From Rubrivivax sp. (GTDB taxonomy: Bacteria; Pseudomonadota; Gammaproteobacteria; Burkholderiales; Burkholderiaceae_C), in NCBI GenBank assembly GCA_016719535.1, contig JADJYX010000041.1, positions 407,560-471,559 of the forward strand: 64,000 nt of DNA. Reading direction: 5' to 3'. This document shows positions 51,940 to 62,000 of this stretch, in pieces. Numbering within the stretch: position 1 is the first letter of the stretch; every line of letters begins with the position of its first letter. Below the pieces are notes generated by a model. That model was not told where the DNA came from and did no database searches. It was given only the letters and a program-made list of their open reading frames with translations. Position numbers and translations under genes: made by a program.

Positions 51940-53045
51940 GCGCGCGTGCCCTGGGTGCGCAGGGGCAGCAGGATCAGCGCTTCGGTGCCGCCTTCGGCAT
52001 CGGCAGCGGGCTGTACCGTCAGCGAGGCCTGCCCGCCATAGAGCGTGGCCAGCCGGGTGCGCACCAGTTCCAGGCCGAAGCCGCTGCCGGGGCTGCCGCC
52101 GGCGGCCGCGGCAGACGGGCCGACGCCGGTGTCGCGCACGCGCAGCTGCAGCTGGTCGCCCAGCCGGCGGGCGCCGATTTCGAGGCGGCCGCCCTCGACC
52201 TGGGGTTCCAGCCCATGCCGGATGGCGTTTTCGACCAGCGGCTGCAGCAGCAGCGGCGGCACCGGCAGATCGCGCAGCGGCGCGGGCAGCTCGAAGTGCG
52301 GCTGCAGCCGCTGGCCCATGCGCACGCGCATCAGCGCCAGGTAGTCGTTCAGCGCCTCGAATTCGGACGCCAGCGCGTGGCGGTCCACCCGCGTGCTGGC
52401 CAGCGTGGTGCGCAGGAACGCGATCAGGTGGTCCAGCATGCCCTGCGCCTGCGCGGCGTCCAGCCCGATCAGCACGCGCAGGTTGGCCAGCGTGTTGAAC
52501 AGCATGTGCGGCTCCAGCTGAGACTGCAGCAGCTCGAGCTGCATCTCGGTGGCCAGGCGCTCGGCGGCCACCGCCTGCAGGTGCTGCGCATGCATCCGTT
52601 CGCGGGCGTAGAAGACATAGCTGATGACCAGGGCCGCCACCAGGCTGATCATCAGCACCCGCAGCTGCACCGTCTCGTGGCTGCCGGTGATGCCCAGGGC
52701 CAGCCGGGCCAGTGAATGCCCGGCCAGATAGCCGGCGAGCGTGCCCACCACCACGATGGGCACGGCCCATCCCCAGCCAGGCCAGCCCGCCGGGCCCGAA
52801 CCGTCGCGGTTGACCCAGGCTGCCGCCAGCCGCAGCCCGCCGTCGATCAGCAGCCAGCAGGCATTGCCGATCAGCATCGAGAAGACCCAGCTCTCCCACA
52901 GGCTGATGTCGACGCGGAACTGCCACAGCAGCACCGCCAGCAGCGTGCAGGCCGCCTGGTTGATGAGGAAGCGCACGCCCAGCGGGCGCAGGAAGTCGGC
53001 GGGCCGGGGCGTCGGCATGCCGGCATTGTGGGTCAGGGTGTCCAT
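51936..53045 (-). CDS. LytS/AlgZ-type membrane histidine kinase
   Basis: A 369-residue sensor kinase with four hydrophobic helices in the first ~150 residues (FLINQAACTLLAVLLWQF, VFSMLIGNACWLLIDGGL, VVVGTLAGYLAGHSLA, LMISLVAALVISYVFYA). The His_kinase domain follows with its phosphorylated histidine in LLQSQLEPHMLFNTLANL near residue 183, and the HATPase N-box LVENAIRHGLEP near 277. There is no separate sensory domain; signals are probably sensed in the membrane. Partner of the LytTR regulator. Confidence 0.9.
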   Translation of the reverse strand: MDTLTHNAGMPTPRPADFLRPLGVRFLINQAACTLLAVLLWQFRVDISLWESWVFSMLIGNACWLLIDGGLRLAAAWVNRDGSGPAGWPGWGWAVPIVVVGTLAGYLAGHSLARLALGITGSHETVQLRVLMISLVAALVISYVFYARERMHAQHLQAVAAERLATEMQLELLQSQLEPHMLFNTLANLRVLIGLDAAQAQGMLDHLIAFLRTTLASTRVDRHALASEFEALNDYLALMRVRMGQRLQPHFELPAPLRDLPVPPLLLQPLVENAIRHGLEPQVEGGRLEIGARRLGDQLQLRVRDTGVGPSAAAAGGSPGSGFGLELVRTRLATLYGGQASLTVQPAADAEGGTEALILLPLRTQGTRA

Positions 53046-53056
53046 GGCACGGGCGT

Positions 53057-54313
53057 TCAGAAGCCGAGCGTCGCGGCCAGCACCAGGCTGCGCCGCAAGG
53101 GCAGTTGAGCGAGGACGGCATCGGCCGGCCCGCCGAAGAGGCGCAGGCTGGCATCGACGCGCCAGCGGTCGCCACGCCACTGCAGCGCGGCACTGACCAC
53201 CTGGCCGCGGTCGGCCGGGGTCACCAGGGCATCGATCGACAGTGTCCAGTCGGTGGGTTGCCAGGCCAGCCGCAGGTAGAGGTTGTCGCGCCGCAGGTTC
53301 GGCGCGTCGAGGGGCGATGCCTGCCAGGCCAGGTTGCCGGCGGCGGCGCGGCGCCGGGCCGGCTGGGTGGCAAGGGCGGCCAGCGCCGCGTTGCGCGCGC
53401 CCCAGCGGCGCCAGGCCTCGTCGGACAAGGCGCTGCCGTCGTGCCAGGCCTCGGCCAGCAGGCTCAGATTCGGGCCGCCCGTCCACTGGCCGCCCACCAG
53501 CCACTGCGTGCCGCCGCCCCGCATGGCCTGCCGCCAGGGGTTGCTGCTCGCCAGCGTCGTGGCATCGGCCGCCATGGCCCAGCCGTCGTGCCGGCGAAAG
53601 GCGCGCGCCGAGGTGTGCAGCGCCAGCTCGTCGGTGGCCACCCAGGCCAGCGCCAGGCCGGCGCTGGCGCCGGTGTGGCGGCCGTGGCGCGCAAAGCCAT
53701 GCAGGTCCAGCGCACCCAGCCGGCGGTACATGCGCCCGGCCAGCGCCGCTTCGCGCGCGCCGCGCTGGCGGTCGACGTCGTCCGGCCAGCGTCCGGGCTG
53801 CACCGCCACCAGCGTCCAGGCGGTATCGGCGTCGAAGTGCTCGGCCATCAGCAGCGGCCGGCCTGCGGGCGTCTGCCCGAACTGCACGCGGCGCGCCTCC
53901 TGCTGCACCACGTCGTTGGGGCGGTAGCCGTAGCCAACGTCCCAGCCCAGCACCTTCTTGCCGGCGGCCAGCTGCCAGGCTCCCAGGTCCCAGGCGGCAT
54001 GCAGCTCGTTGAGACGGCTGGCATCGCGGCCGCTGCCGCCCGCTGGTCGCTCATGCGCCAGCAAGGCATTCGTCTGCAGCGACAGCCCGGCCGCCAGGCG
54101 CAGCACATGGCGCAGCTCGGCCTGCAGCGCCTGGCCCGACGGCGTGGGTGGCGCGATGCCCGCCTGCAGCGACGCGGCCAGCGCCAGCGGCCCCCGGTCG
54201 TTCACGCCGCGGCCGTCGGCACGCAGCGCGATGCCGGCGCCGCCATCGGCCGCGGCGGCGCCGGCGGCGATCAAGGCCAGCAGCAGCGCCAGCATGTGCC
54301 CCGAGGCCCTCAT
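53057..54313 (-). CDS. Predicted outer-membrane beta-barrel protein of an ABC/LolA-like operon
   Basis: A 418-residue exported protein (signal LALLLALIAAGAAAADG) whose remainder alternates polar and aromatic residues, ending RRSLVLAATLGF with a terminal Phe, as outer-membrane barrels do. ELHAAWDLGAWQLAAGKKVLGWDVGYGYRPNDVVQQ recalls DUF1302-like or porin-like proteins. It overlaps the LolA-like gene by ATGA. With ABC ATPase and permease it forms an envelope transport module. The family is uncertain. Confidence 0.7.
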   Translation of the reverse strand: MRASGHMLALLLALIAAGAAAADGGAGIALRADGRGVNDRGPLALAASLQAGIAPPTPSGQALQAELRHVLRLAAGLSLQTNALLAHERPAGGSGRDASRLNELHAAWDLGAWQLAAGKKVLGWDVGYGYRPNDVVQQEARRVQFGQTPAGRPLLMAEHFDADTAWTLVAVQPGRWPDDVDRQRGAREAALAGRMYRRLGALDLHGFARHGRHTGASAGLALAWVATDELALHTSARAFRRHDGWAMAADATTLASSNPWRQAMRGGGTQWLVGGQWTGGPNLSLLAEAWHDGSALSDEAWRRWGARNAALAALATQPARRRAAAGNLAWQASPLDAPNLRRDNLYLRLAWQPTDWTLSIDALVTPADRGQVVSAALQWRGDRWRVDASLRLFGGPADAVLAQLPLRRSLVLAATLGF

Positions 54314-55056
54314 TCCATCACCGGGTTGCGTGCCAGGAACATCGGGTTGAGCCAGGCCTCGGGCACCGTCCGGGGCATGCGGGACAGGTAGCGCACGCGC
54401 GTCTCGCGGTGGCCGGCCAGCGCATCCAGCAGCACCATTTCGTCGACCTGCCGGCCGGCCGGGTCCAGCACGAAGCGCGCCCGCTTGGCCAGCCTGTCGG
54501 ACTGCACGTAGAGCTCGGCCGCCACCGGCTCGCTGCGCGCCTGGCCGATCCACAGCTCGATGCGCGCATAGCTCACGCCCTTGCGCGTGGCGGCAAGACG
54601 CAAGCGCCGGCAGCTGCGAGCCTCGTCGGGCGCCGGGCAGGGCCCGTCGGCGCCCACGGTGCCCTGGTAGTCGTCGGCCCAGTTCATCGTCGCGATGTCG
54701 CCGGTGGCGGCATCGCCCAGCAGCTTCTGCGACGCCGTGATGCGCAGCGGCCGCTGGCTGCCGGGCAGCAGCAGCCAGAAGTCGTCGCCCAGCATCAGCA
54801 CCTTCTGGCCGGCTTCGGCGGGCGAGCGCATCAGCACCAGCGAGCGCCGCCGCGGCTGCGTGAAGACGGTGTAGCGGCGCTCCTTGTCGGGCCGGCCGTC
54901 GCGGCCCAGCGTGGTGACCAGGGTCTCGACCTGCAGCGCATCGGCGCCGCTGCGGAAGCGGTCGGCGGCTTGCAGCAGCGCGGTCACGTCGTCGGCGGCC
55001 AGGGCCCGGGCCGCGACCAGCGGCAGCAGCAGGGCGATCAGCAAGGGCATCGTCAT
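54310..55056 (-). CDS. LolA-like outer-membrane lipoprotein-sorting protein
   Basis: A 248-residue exported protein with signal peptide (LLIALLLPLVAARALAAD). It matches the group named outer membrane lipoprotein-sorting protein: LLQAADRFRSGADALQVETLV, RSLVLMRSPAEAGQKVLML and FWLLLPGSQRPLRIT are typical. The fold is LolA/LolB-like and binds lipids. It lies 9 bases after the permease gene and overlaps the barrel gene. It is distinct from the LolA-like gene of the pigment operon. Confidence 0.82.
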   Translation of the reverse strand: MTMPLLIALLLPLVAARALAADDVTALLQAADRFRSGADALQVETLVTTLGRDGRPDKERRYTVFTQPRRRSLVLMRSPAEAGQKVLMLGDDFWLLLPGSQRPLRITASQKLLGDAATGDIATMNWADDYQGTVGADGPCPAPDEARSCRRLRLAATRKGVSYARIELWIGQARSEPVAAELYVQSDRLAKRARFVLDPAGRQVDEMVLLDALAGHRETRVRYLSRMPRTVPEAWLNPMFLARNPVME

Positions 55057-55065
55057 GGCGGGCCT

Positions 55066-56283
55066 TCAGACATGGGCGAGGGCGTCGACCACCGGCATGG
55101 CCACGGTGCGGCGCGCCACCAGCGCCGAGGCGATGCCGGCCAGCACCACCATCGCCAGCAGCGTGAAGCCGTAGAGCCCGCCGTCGATGGCGATCTGCAG
55201 CGGGTAGCCCGCGCTGCGTCCGGGTGGTGGCGGCATCTGCACCGGAAAGGCCAGCAGCGCAGCGGTGACGGCCAGCGCCAGGCCGGCACCCAGCGCGGTG
55301 CCCACGCCGCCCAGCAGCAGCCCTTCGAGCGCGTGGCTGCGCACCAGCTGGCCGGGCAGCGTGCCCAGGGCGCGCAGCGTGCCGATCTCGCGCGTGCGTT
55401 CGATCACCGCCATCGCCATCGCGTTGGTGACGACGACGACGACGATGACGCCGATGATCAGCCCCAGGGCGCCGAAGATGCGGTTGTAGAGCGCCTTCAC
55501 GCTGCGGTAGAAAAAGGCCTGGTCGACCCAGGTCTGCACCAACCGATGCGGCCAGGCCTGCTGCACGCGCGTGCGCGCTTCGTCGGTGGTCGCCATGCGG
55601 TCGAGAAAGACGCCGAGGCTCGAGACGCGCTGCGTCACCAGCAGCTGCTGCGCGGTGTGGATGTCGGTATAGACCAGGCGCTGGTCGATGTCGGGCACGC
55701 CGGTGCTGAAGATGCCGACCACGGTCACGTCCAGCGCATTCAGCGCCCCTTCGGTGGTGCTGGCCAGCAGCGTCAGGCCGCTGCCCGGCTTGGCCTTGAG
55801 GCTGCGCGCGAGGCCTTCGCCCAGCATCACCTGCTGCCGCTGGCCGGATGCCAGCACGCGGCCCGCCGACACCTGCAGGAAGGGGCCCTTGACGGCCAGC
55901 TCGGCATCGGGCTCGATGCCCGCCGCCACCATCACCGTGCTCTTGTCGCCGTTGCTGACCAGGCCGCTGAACTCCACCCGCGGCAGCACCTGGCGCACCT
56001 GCGGGTCGGCCAGCAGTGCAGCCGTGATTGCCGCGGCGTCGTCCAGGCCATGCTGCAGCGGCAGGTCTTCGTCGCGCTGGAACTGCGCGGGCGTGGCCAC
56101 GATCAGGTGGCCGGTGGTGCGCGCGGCAGCCTCGGCCAGGCTCTGATACGTGAAGAGTGCAAAACCGCCGGCCAGCAGGATGGCGGCGGTGCCCAGCGCG
56201 GCAATGCCCACGGTCACGGCCGAACGGCGGTGGTTGCGAAGGGTATTGGCGGCGGCAAAGTGCAACCAGGGCAGCGTGTTCAT
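55066..56283 (-). CDS. FtsX/LolE-like ABC transporter permease
   Basis: A 405-residue permease of the MacB/FtsX type: one helix near residue 20-40 (AVTVGIAALGTAAILLAGGFALF), a large periplasmic domain (about 45-270), then three C-terminal helices including IGVIVVVVVTNAMAMAVIERTREIGTLRALG, the coupling-helix signature. It overlaps the ATPase gene by ATGA. The likely task is lipid or lipoprotein extraction to the LolA-like partner encoded next. Confidence 0.88.
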   Translation of the reverse strand: MNTLPWLHFAAANTLRNHRRSAVTVGIAALGTAAILLAGGFALFTYQSLAEAAARTTGHLIVATPAQFQRDEDLPLQHGLDDAAAITAALLADPQVRQVLPRVEFSGLVSNGDKSTVMVAAGIEPDAELAVKGPFLQVSAGRVLASGQRQQVMLGEGLARSLKAKPGSGLTLLASTTEGALNALDVTVVGIFSTGVPDIDQRLVYTDIHTAQQLLVTQRVSSLGVFLDRMATTDEARTRVQQAWPHRLVQTWVDQAFFYRSVKALYNRIFGALGLIIGVIVVVVVTNAMAMAVIERTREIGTLRALGTLPGQLVRSHALEGLLLGGVGTALGAGLALAVTAALLAFPVQMPPPPGRSAGYPLQIAIDGGLYGFTLLAMVVLAGIASALVARRTVAMPVVDALAHV

Positions 56284-56996
56284 GCCACGGCCCTCTTCGG
56301 AAAGGGTTGGCACTCGGTCTGGATGCAGCCGTCCAGCAGGCGCAGCACGCGGTCGCAACGGCCCAGCAGGCGATCGTCGTGGGTGGCGATGAGAAAGGCG
56401 GCACCGTGGGCGCGGCCCTGCTCGTGCATCAGGTCCAGCACCTGGTCGGCGGTGCGCGAATCGAGGTTGGCGGTGGGCTCGTCGGCAATCACCAGCGCCG
56501 GCCGCTTGACCAGCGCACGCGCGATCGCCACCCGCTGGCGTTGGCCACCCGACAGCGCGTCGGGCCGGTGCGCGGCGTGCCCGGCCAGGCCCACGGCGTC
56601 CAGCACCGCCTGCACACGCTGGCGGCGTTGCGACACCGGCACGCCGGCGATGAAGAGCGCGTAGTCCACGTTGTCCCATACCGTCATCACCGGTACCAGG
56701 TTGAAGCCCTGGAAGACGAAGCCGATGGCGTCGCGTCGCAGCAGCGTGGCCTGGGTTTCGGTCAACGCGGCGACATTCTGGCCGCGCAGGCTCACCTGGC
56801 CGCCGTCGGCGCGGTCGATCAGCCCGGCGATGTGCAGCAGGGTGCTCTTGCCGCTGCCCGAAGGGCCGGTCAGCGCCAGCATCTCGCCGCGGCGCAGCGA
56901 CAGGTCCACGCCCTGCAGCGCTCGCACCCCGTGCGTGCCCAGGCGGTAGGTCTTGTGCACGCCGGCCAGGCGCAGCACGTCGGTGGCGGCGTCCAT
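56280..56996 (-). CDS. LolD/MacB-like ABC transporter ATPase
   Basis: A 238-residue ABC ATPase: Walker A GPSGSGKSTLLHIAGL near residue 40, ABC signature LSGGQRQRVAIARAL near 145, Walker B ALVIADEPTANLD near 165, and H-loop ATHDD near 203. It is of the LolD/MacB class that drives FtsX-like permeases. ATG 56996 is just after the upstream frameshifted gene's stop; the frame is open further up, but this is inside that gene. Confidence 0.92.
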   Translation of the reverse strand: MDAATDVLRLAGVHKTYRLGTHGVRALQGVDLSLRRGEMLALTGPSGSGKSTLLHIAGLIDRADGGQVSLRGQNVAALTETQATLLRRDAIGFVFQGFNLVPVMTVWDNVDYALFIAGVPVSQRRQRVQAVLDAVGLAGHAAHRPDALSGGQRQRVAIARALVKRPALVIADEPTANLDSRTADQVLDLMHEQGRAHGAAFLIATHDDRLLGRCDRVLRLLDGCIQTECQPFPKRAVA

Positions 56997-56998
56997 GG

Positions 56999-57717
56999 TC
57001 ACAGCGCCTTCAGCTGGTCGCGCGCAGCCGCGGCCTGCGGGGCATTGGTGGCGGCCGCCTTCTCCAGCCACTGGCGGCGCCGCGCAGGCTGCTGGTCGGC
57101 GTCGGCCAGGCGGGCGGCGCGCAGCCACACCACCGCCTTGAAGGGCGCTGGGGCGGCGTCGAACAGCGGGTGCCCGAGCACTTCGTCGAGCTGCTGGCGG
57201 CCCCGCTCGCGGCGGTTGAACATCACCGGCAGGTTGAGGAAGGTGGAGGCGGCAATGAAGCGCGCTTCCAGCACCGCCGGCACGCCGCGGTACAGCGGCG
57301 CCTCGTGCACCGGGCCCAGCTGCGCCAGCGCCTTGTCGACCAGGGCCAGCCCATCCTCGGTGTGGCTCATCTTGCGCCAGGGCAACCTCGTCGTCAGCGC
57401 GCGCATGGCCAGCGCAGCGCCGGCATAGGCGCGCGCAGCACGGGGTCGGCCGGGCGGGCGGCCGACAGCCGCGTCAGCCGCTCGGCGGCGTCTTCGATGG
57501 CGGCGTGGTCGCCGGCACCGGCCTCGTCGAAGCGCGCCAGTGCGGCGGCCACCTCGGGGTCGGCCAGCTGGCTGGCGCCCGGCGCAGCGCCCGCCTGGGC
57601 CGCCGCCGGTGGGCTGGCCACGAGCACGGCAGCCGACGTGACGGCCAGCAAGGTGGGCAGCAACAGCGCGTGCAGGCGGCGTGACGACGCGCGGATCGGG
57701 AAGGACGGGGTCTGCAT
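56999..57717 (-). pseudogene. Exported repeat-rich (TPR-like) protein, frameshifted
   Basis: A coherent protein is split between two frames. The first part (start 57717; signal LLLPTLLAVTSAAVLVASPPAAAQ, then ASQLADPEVAAALARFDEAGAGD, AERLTRLSAARPADPVLR) stops near 57395. A second frame continues AYAGAALAMRALTTRLPW to the stop at 56999. The switch occurs at about 57425-57435 in a CGCGCGC run, where one base seems to be missing. The joined product (~240 residues) is helical and TPR-like. The gene may be a real pseudogene or reflect a sequencing error. It heads the ABC/LolA-like operon. Confidence 0.7.
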
Positions 57718-57919
57718 GGCGGCTCCTCGGGGCTGGGATGCCGTGCATGCTGGCCATCGCCGCCGCAGCCGTCAGCGGCCGGGCGACGAAAGGCCGATGG
57801 GAGGTGTGAAGTGGCGGTGGGGGGCGTGAAATGCGGAGCGGGATGGGGGCGGGGTGCTGGCAACTGCGGGCGCTTCACGCCCGGGGCTTGTGTGCCAGGA
57901 CGATCGATCTCGCGGGTGG

Positions 57920-58186
57920 TCAGGGCCGCCGGCCCGCCCGCCAGCGGCAAAGACCCCCGAGCAAGACGGCGAGCAGCAGCGACACGATCAAGAACCAGGC
58001 ACCGAAGACAGCAAGGGCATAGCCGATGTCCAGGGCATCACCGTCACCGAGCCGGAACTCGCGTTGCGCATCGTGCGCAAGCCCCAGAGACAGGGCGGCC
58101 GCGCCGGCCAGCGCGCCGCCTGCCAGCGCCAGCCAGAGCCACCACCGGCAGCCGCGGCGCGGGTCAGTGCGGCTCGGCGCCGCCAT
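57920..58186 (-). CDS. Small two-helix membrane protein
   Basis: An 88-residue protein starting MAAPSRTDPRRGCRWWLW with two hydrophobic helices (LWLALAGGALAGAAALSLGLA and IGYALAVFGAWFLIVSLLLAVLLGGL) and a basic C-terminus. Its start overlaps the end of the lysozyme-like gene by 23 bases. It has no recognised family. In this place it might act as a holin-like or anchoring partner of the lytic enzyme, which is only a guess. Confidence 0.6.
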   Translation of the reverse strand: MAAPSRTDPRRGCRWWLWLALAGGALAGAAALSLGLAHDAQREFRLGDGDALDIGYALAVFGAWFLIVSLLLAVLLGGLCRWRAGRRP

Positions 58187-59044
58187 CCTGGCCTGCCCCT
58201 TCCGTGTCCCAGGGCTGGGTGTCGTACAGCGCCTGTACCCGGGCGCCGTAATGGTTGACCCGGGTGGCGTTGATGTTGTTGTAGAGGGTGGCCACATGCG
58301 ACACCGGGGCGTCAGGCGGCAAATGCGCGCGGATGCGCAACAGCATCTCTGCGCCGGCCCGGATGTTGGGCTCTGCCTTCTCGAGATCGCTGCGTGATCC
58401 GAAGGTGTTGCCCCAGTAGGCGACATTGATGTTCATCGGCAGGATGGACTTGTTCCGGCCGATCGCCGAGAGCGGCGCATCGTAGTAGCCATGCGTCGTT
58501 TCCATGTACATGATGGCGCTGATCAGCCTGGCATCGACGCCGGTGTCCCTGGCCACTCTGGCAATGGTGGCGCTGTGCCGGTTGACCGCCGAGAACGAGG
58601 ACAGTTCGACCAGCGGTTTGCTCCCATCGGCCGCGCTGTTGTCGGCAATCTTGAACCAGCAGGTCGAGCGCTGGTCGACCATGGCCGCCTTGCGGCTGCC
58701 CGGCGGGCAGTCCGGCGCCTCGCACAGGCCCCCGACAGCGGGTCCGGCAGGTAGACGACGCCGGGCCGGTCATCCTTGCTGAAGATGTAGTTGCGGCCGT
58801 CGGCTGTTCGCTTGCGGCAACCGACCTGGTGGTACAGGTACCAGTTGATCTCGGCAGGATCGCGGGTGCGGAAGTTGTAGAAGCAAAGATCGAGTGCCGA
58901 CATGCCTTTCGACACGACTTCGCTGCGCGTGGCCAGCGTGAACCAGCTGTCGCCGTCGTTCACCTTGTGCTGCAGCGCGTCCGCAGGACGGTAGCCCAGC
59001 TCCGGCCTGGCTGGCTTCCTCTCGATCGCGTTGCCTGCGCCCAT
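58164..59044 (-). pseudogene. LysM / lytic-transglycosylase-like protein, frameshifted
   Basis: Two adjacent frames together encode one protein of about 293 residues. The first (ATG 59044) gives a LysM-like region (LQHKVNDGDSWFTLATR, YHQVGCRKRTADGRNYIFSKD, VVYLPDPLSGAC). The second continues CEAPDCPPGSRKAAMVDQRSTCWFK and a lysozyme-like domain with the likely catalytic Glu in AIMYMETTHGYYDAPLSAIG and LPMNINVAYWG. The change of frame lies at about 58700-58720 and needs one extra base. The gene may be inactive or the base was lost in sequencing. Confidence 0.75.
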
Positions 59045-62000
59045 GATGCGGCCTCCTGCCGGATGCGCGGCCGTCGCGGGTGCGCCGGCCACCAGCCATG
59101 GTAGCCAGGTGCCGCGCGCTTGGTTGCATCGACCGTCGCGGCGGGTCCCTCATCCTGTCGATCCGGATCGCGCGGCGTCGATCCGGACATCGCCCGCAGC
59201 CCGCTGGGGACGTCGGCGGCTGACGGTCGATGGGCTCGATGACCCCTGTGATCGCCCCCTTGGCGCCAAGGTGGGGCGCCCGCGGTCCAGCCAACCTCGA
59301 TCCAGGCACCGAGGCCGGCTGAGCGGGCCGCGCCCCACAGGATGGGCCGGAGACCGCCACGCGCTGCGGACGCTGCCGTTGGGCTGACTGGCCAGCCGAG
59401 TCGGGCTGGGGCTGGGTCGCCGGGTCGTCGCGCCGCGGCCGATCGGCTGCTGAGCGTGATGCGGCTGCCGCCGCCGGACGGCGGGGCGATCAACGGCGCC
59501 TGGTTGTCGATGTACAGCGAGGTGGTGCCGATCTGGGTGTTGGCACCATCGGTGAACTGCACCGTGGTGAAGTAGCGCTGGCCGGCGGCCACGGCCCACA
59601 CGAAGCCCACCGTGCCGGTGCCTGCCGTCACGACCGTCGCCGGGGTGGTGACGCGCAGCGAGTTGGCCAGACCGTTGCCGGGTGCGACCAGCCACCGCGA
59701 GAGGGTGTAGTTGCTGCTGGTCGCGCCGGCGCGGCCGGTGCCGAAGCCGACGATGCAGACCCAGTATTTGCCGGCCGCTGGCGACGCGATCTGGGCCAGT
59801 TCGTTCGAAATGACACCACCACTGCCGCCGACCAGGGTGGCCGTGGCCAGGTCCGCACCACGGTAGATCTCGACGTCGAGATCGTCCAGGCCATTGCCGG
59901 TGGTCTCGCTGTCGAACAGGGCCACGCGCAGTGCATGGGCGCCCACGGGCACGTCGAACGACACGCTGCAGTTGTCCGCACCGAAGTTGACCGACCCCGC
60001 CGTGCGGGTGGCGGGCACCAGGCCAACCGTGCTGCCTCTCAGCGTGCCGTCGTAGCCGGTGCCGACGGTGAACAGCCGGTTGGCGCGCACCCGCGTTTCC
60101 TCGATCGAGCCTGGCGCCACGAGCTGCAGCGCCTTCAGCGTCAGCGGGCTGCGAACGGTTTGAACGCCGTTGCTCCAGTCGAGATTGCCGAACGCCCAGT
60201 TGCCGATGGGCGCATCCGTGCGCGTGGCCGTCACCGTGAAGCTGCCCTGCCCGCCAGCCGGCAGGTTGAGGGCCGCCGGCGTCACGACGGTGTTGTAGCC
60301 CGGCATCGTCACCGACGCGGTAAAGGTGGCTGGATTGCCGCTTACGTTGGTGACCGTGCGGCGGATCGTCTGACGCCCGACCACTTCGGACTTCAGCGAC
60401 GGCAGGTTGAGGTCCCATGCTGGCAGCAGGCCGAAGGCATTGCAGGTGGCGCCTGTCGGGTTGAGCAGGCCTTGTCCGCACAGGAAGGCGGCGTAGTCCG
60501 GGAAACCTGCGTCGTACACCAGGCCAACGCCGGCAGCGGCCGTCGGGTTGGCATGGCCGGCACCGTAGCCGAAGCGGTTCAGGTCGGGGCTGCCGTTGAC
60601 CAGCTTGACGCCGGTGGTCGTGGTCATCAGCGCCGACTTGATCGCCGCCGGTGACCAGGTCGGCCGGGCCTGCTTCAACAAGGCGGCCATGCCGGCGACG
60701 TGTGGGCTGGACATCGACGTGCCCTGCAGGTAATTGAAGGACGGTGCCGGGAAATTGCCCACGGCGATCTGCGCCGAGGTCTGGGCTGCATCGGCCAGCG
60801 GCGGCGCATAGGCGGCCAGGATGCCGACGCCCGGGGCAGTGATGTCGGGCTTCAGGATGCTGGCGCTGGCCAGATTGGGGCCGCGCGACGAGAAGTCGGC
60901 CATCACCGGGGCCACCACGTTGGGGGCCAGCGACGAGGGGCCGAAGCTGGCCGTACCGGCGCCGCCGGCGGCATAGCTGCGCACGGCCGTGCGGTCCAGG
61001 TGCGACAGGTGCACCGTGGGCACGAAATGCGCGTCGTCGTTCAACGTATTCTGCGCCGTGTTGATCACGATGGTGCCGGCACCGCCGGCCTCCAGCGTGG
61101 CCAGGCTCTTGTTGACACGGTTGTTGGCGCCGCGGTCGCAGACGACGATCTTGCCGGCCACCTTGGCCGGGTCGAGCGCCGCGGCCGAGCCGGCCGCAGC
61201 GCCCAGCAAGGTGGGATCGGCCAGGTCGGCGTTGGCAAAGCACAGCCGCAGGGCGGCCTGCTGCAGTGCCGTGAGGCTGGCCAGCGGGAAGACGCCCGCC
61301 TCGGTGGACAGGATCAGCGGCTTGCTCGGCAGGCCGGCGGCCTGCAGCGACGGGCCGGTGTAGGCGCTGCCGTTGCCGAGCGTGACGGTGGCGATGTTCA
61401 ACCGGTCGTGCGTGGAGGCGGCCACGGTCGTCAGCCACGGGCTCATGTGCGCCACGGTGTTGGCCGGACCCTCGTTGCCCGCTGACGCGGCGACGAAGAC
61501 GCCAGCGTCAGCCGCAAACAGGAAGGCCACCTCGACCGGGTCGAGAAAGTTCGTGCGCGTGCCGCTGATCGAGAAGTTGAGGACATCGACACCGTCGGCA
61601 ACGGCCTGATCGATCGCGGACACGCTGTCGTTGGAGAAGCACACCGCGGTGGGCCGCAGGTTCGTCAGCCAGCACACCTTGTAGGCGGCAATGCGTGCCC
61701 TGGGGGCCATGCCACTGAGCAGGCCGGTGGCGCTGCCGTTGACCGACGAGGCCACGCCCGTATTGCCGCCAGCGGTGGATGCCGTGTGCGTGCCGTGCCC
61801 GTCGGCATCGCGCGGCGACTCGAACTCGACGGACTGGTTGACCAGGCCGTTGTTGTCTCGGCCCTGGTTGTAGAAGCGTGCGCCGATCAGCTTGTTGTTG
61901 CACGAGCCGGCCGGGAAGCCGGGCCCGGTCTGGCAACTGCCGGCCCAGGCGCGCACGTTGGTGATCGGCTGGTAGACCACGGTGCCCGGCAGATGGCTGG

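Noticed and set aside
53057..56404. A single 1115-codon minus-strand frame
   Set aside because: Only its last part (from 54313) is a real gene. The earlier part is out of frame with the LolA-like and ABC permease genes and is Arg/Ala-rich nonsense.
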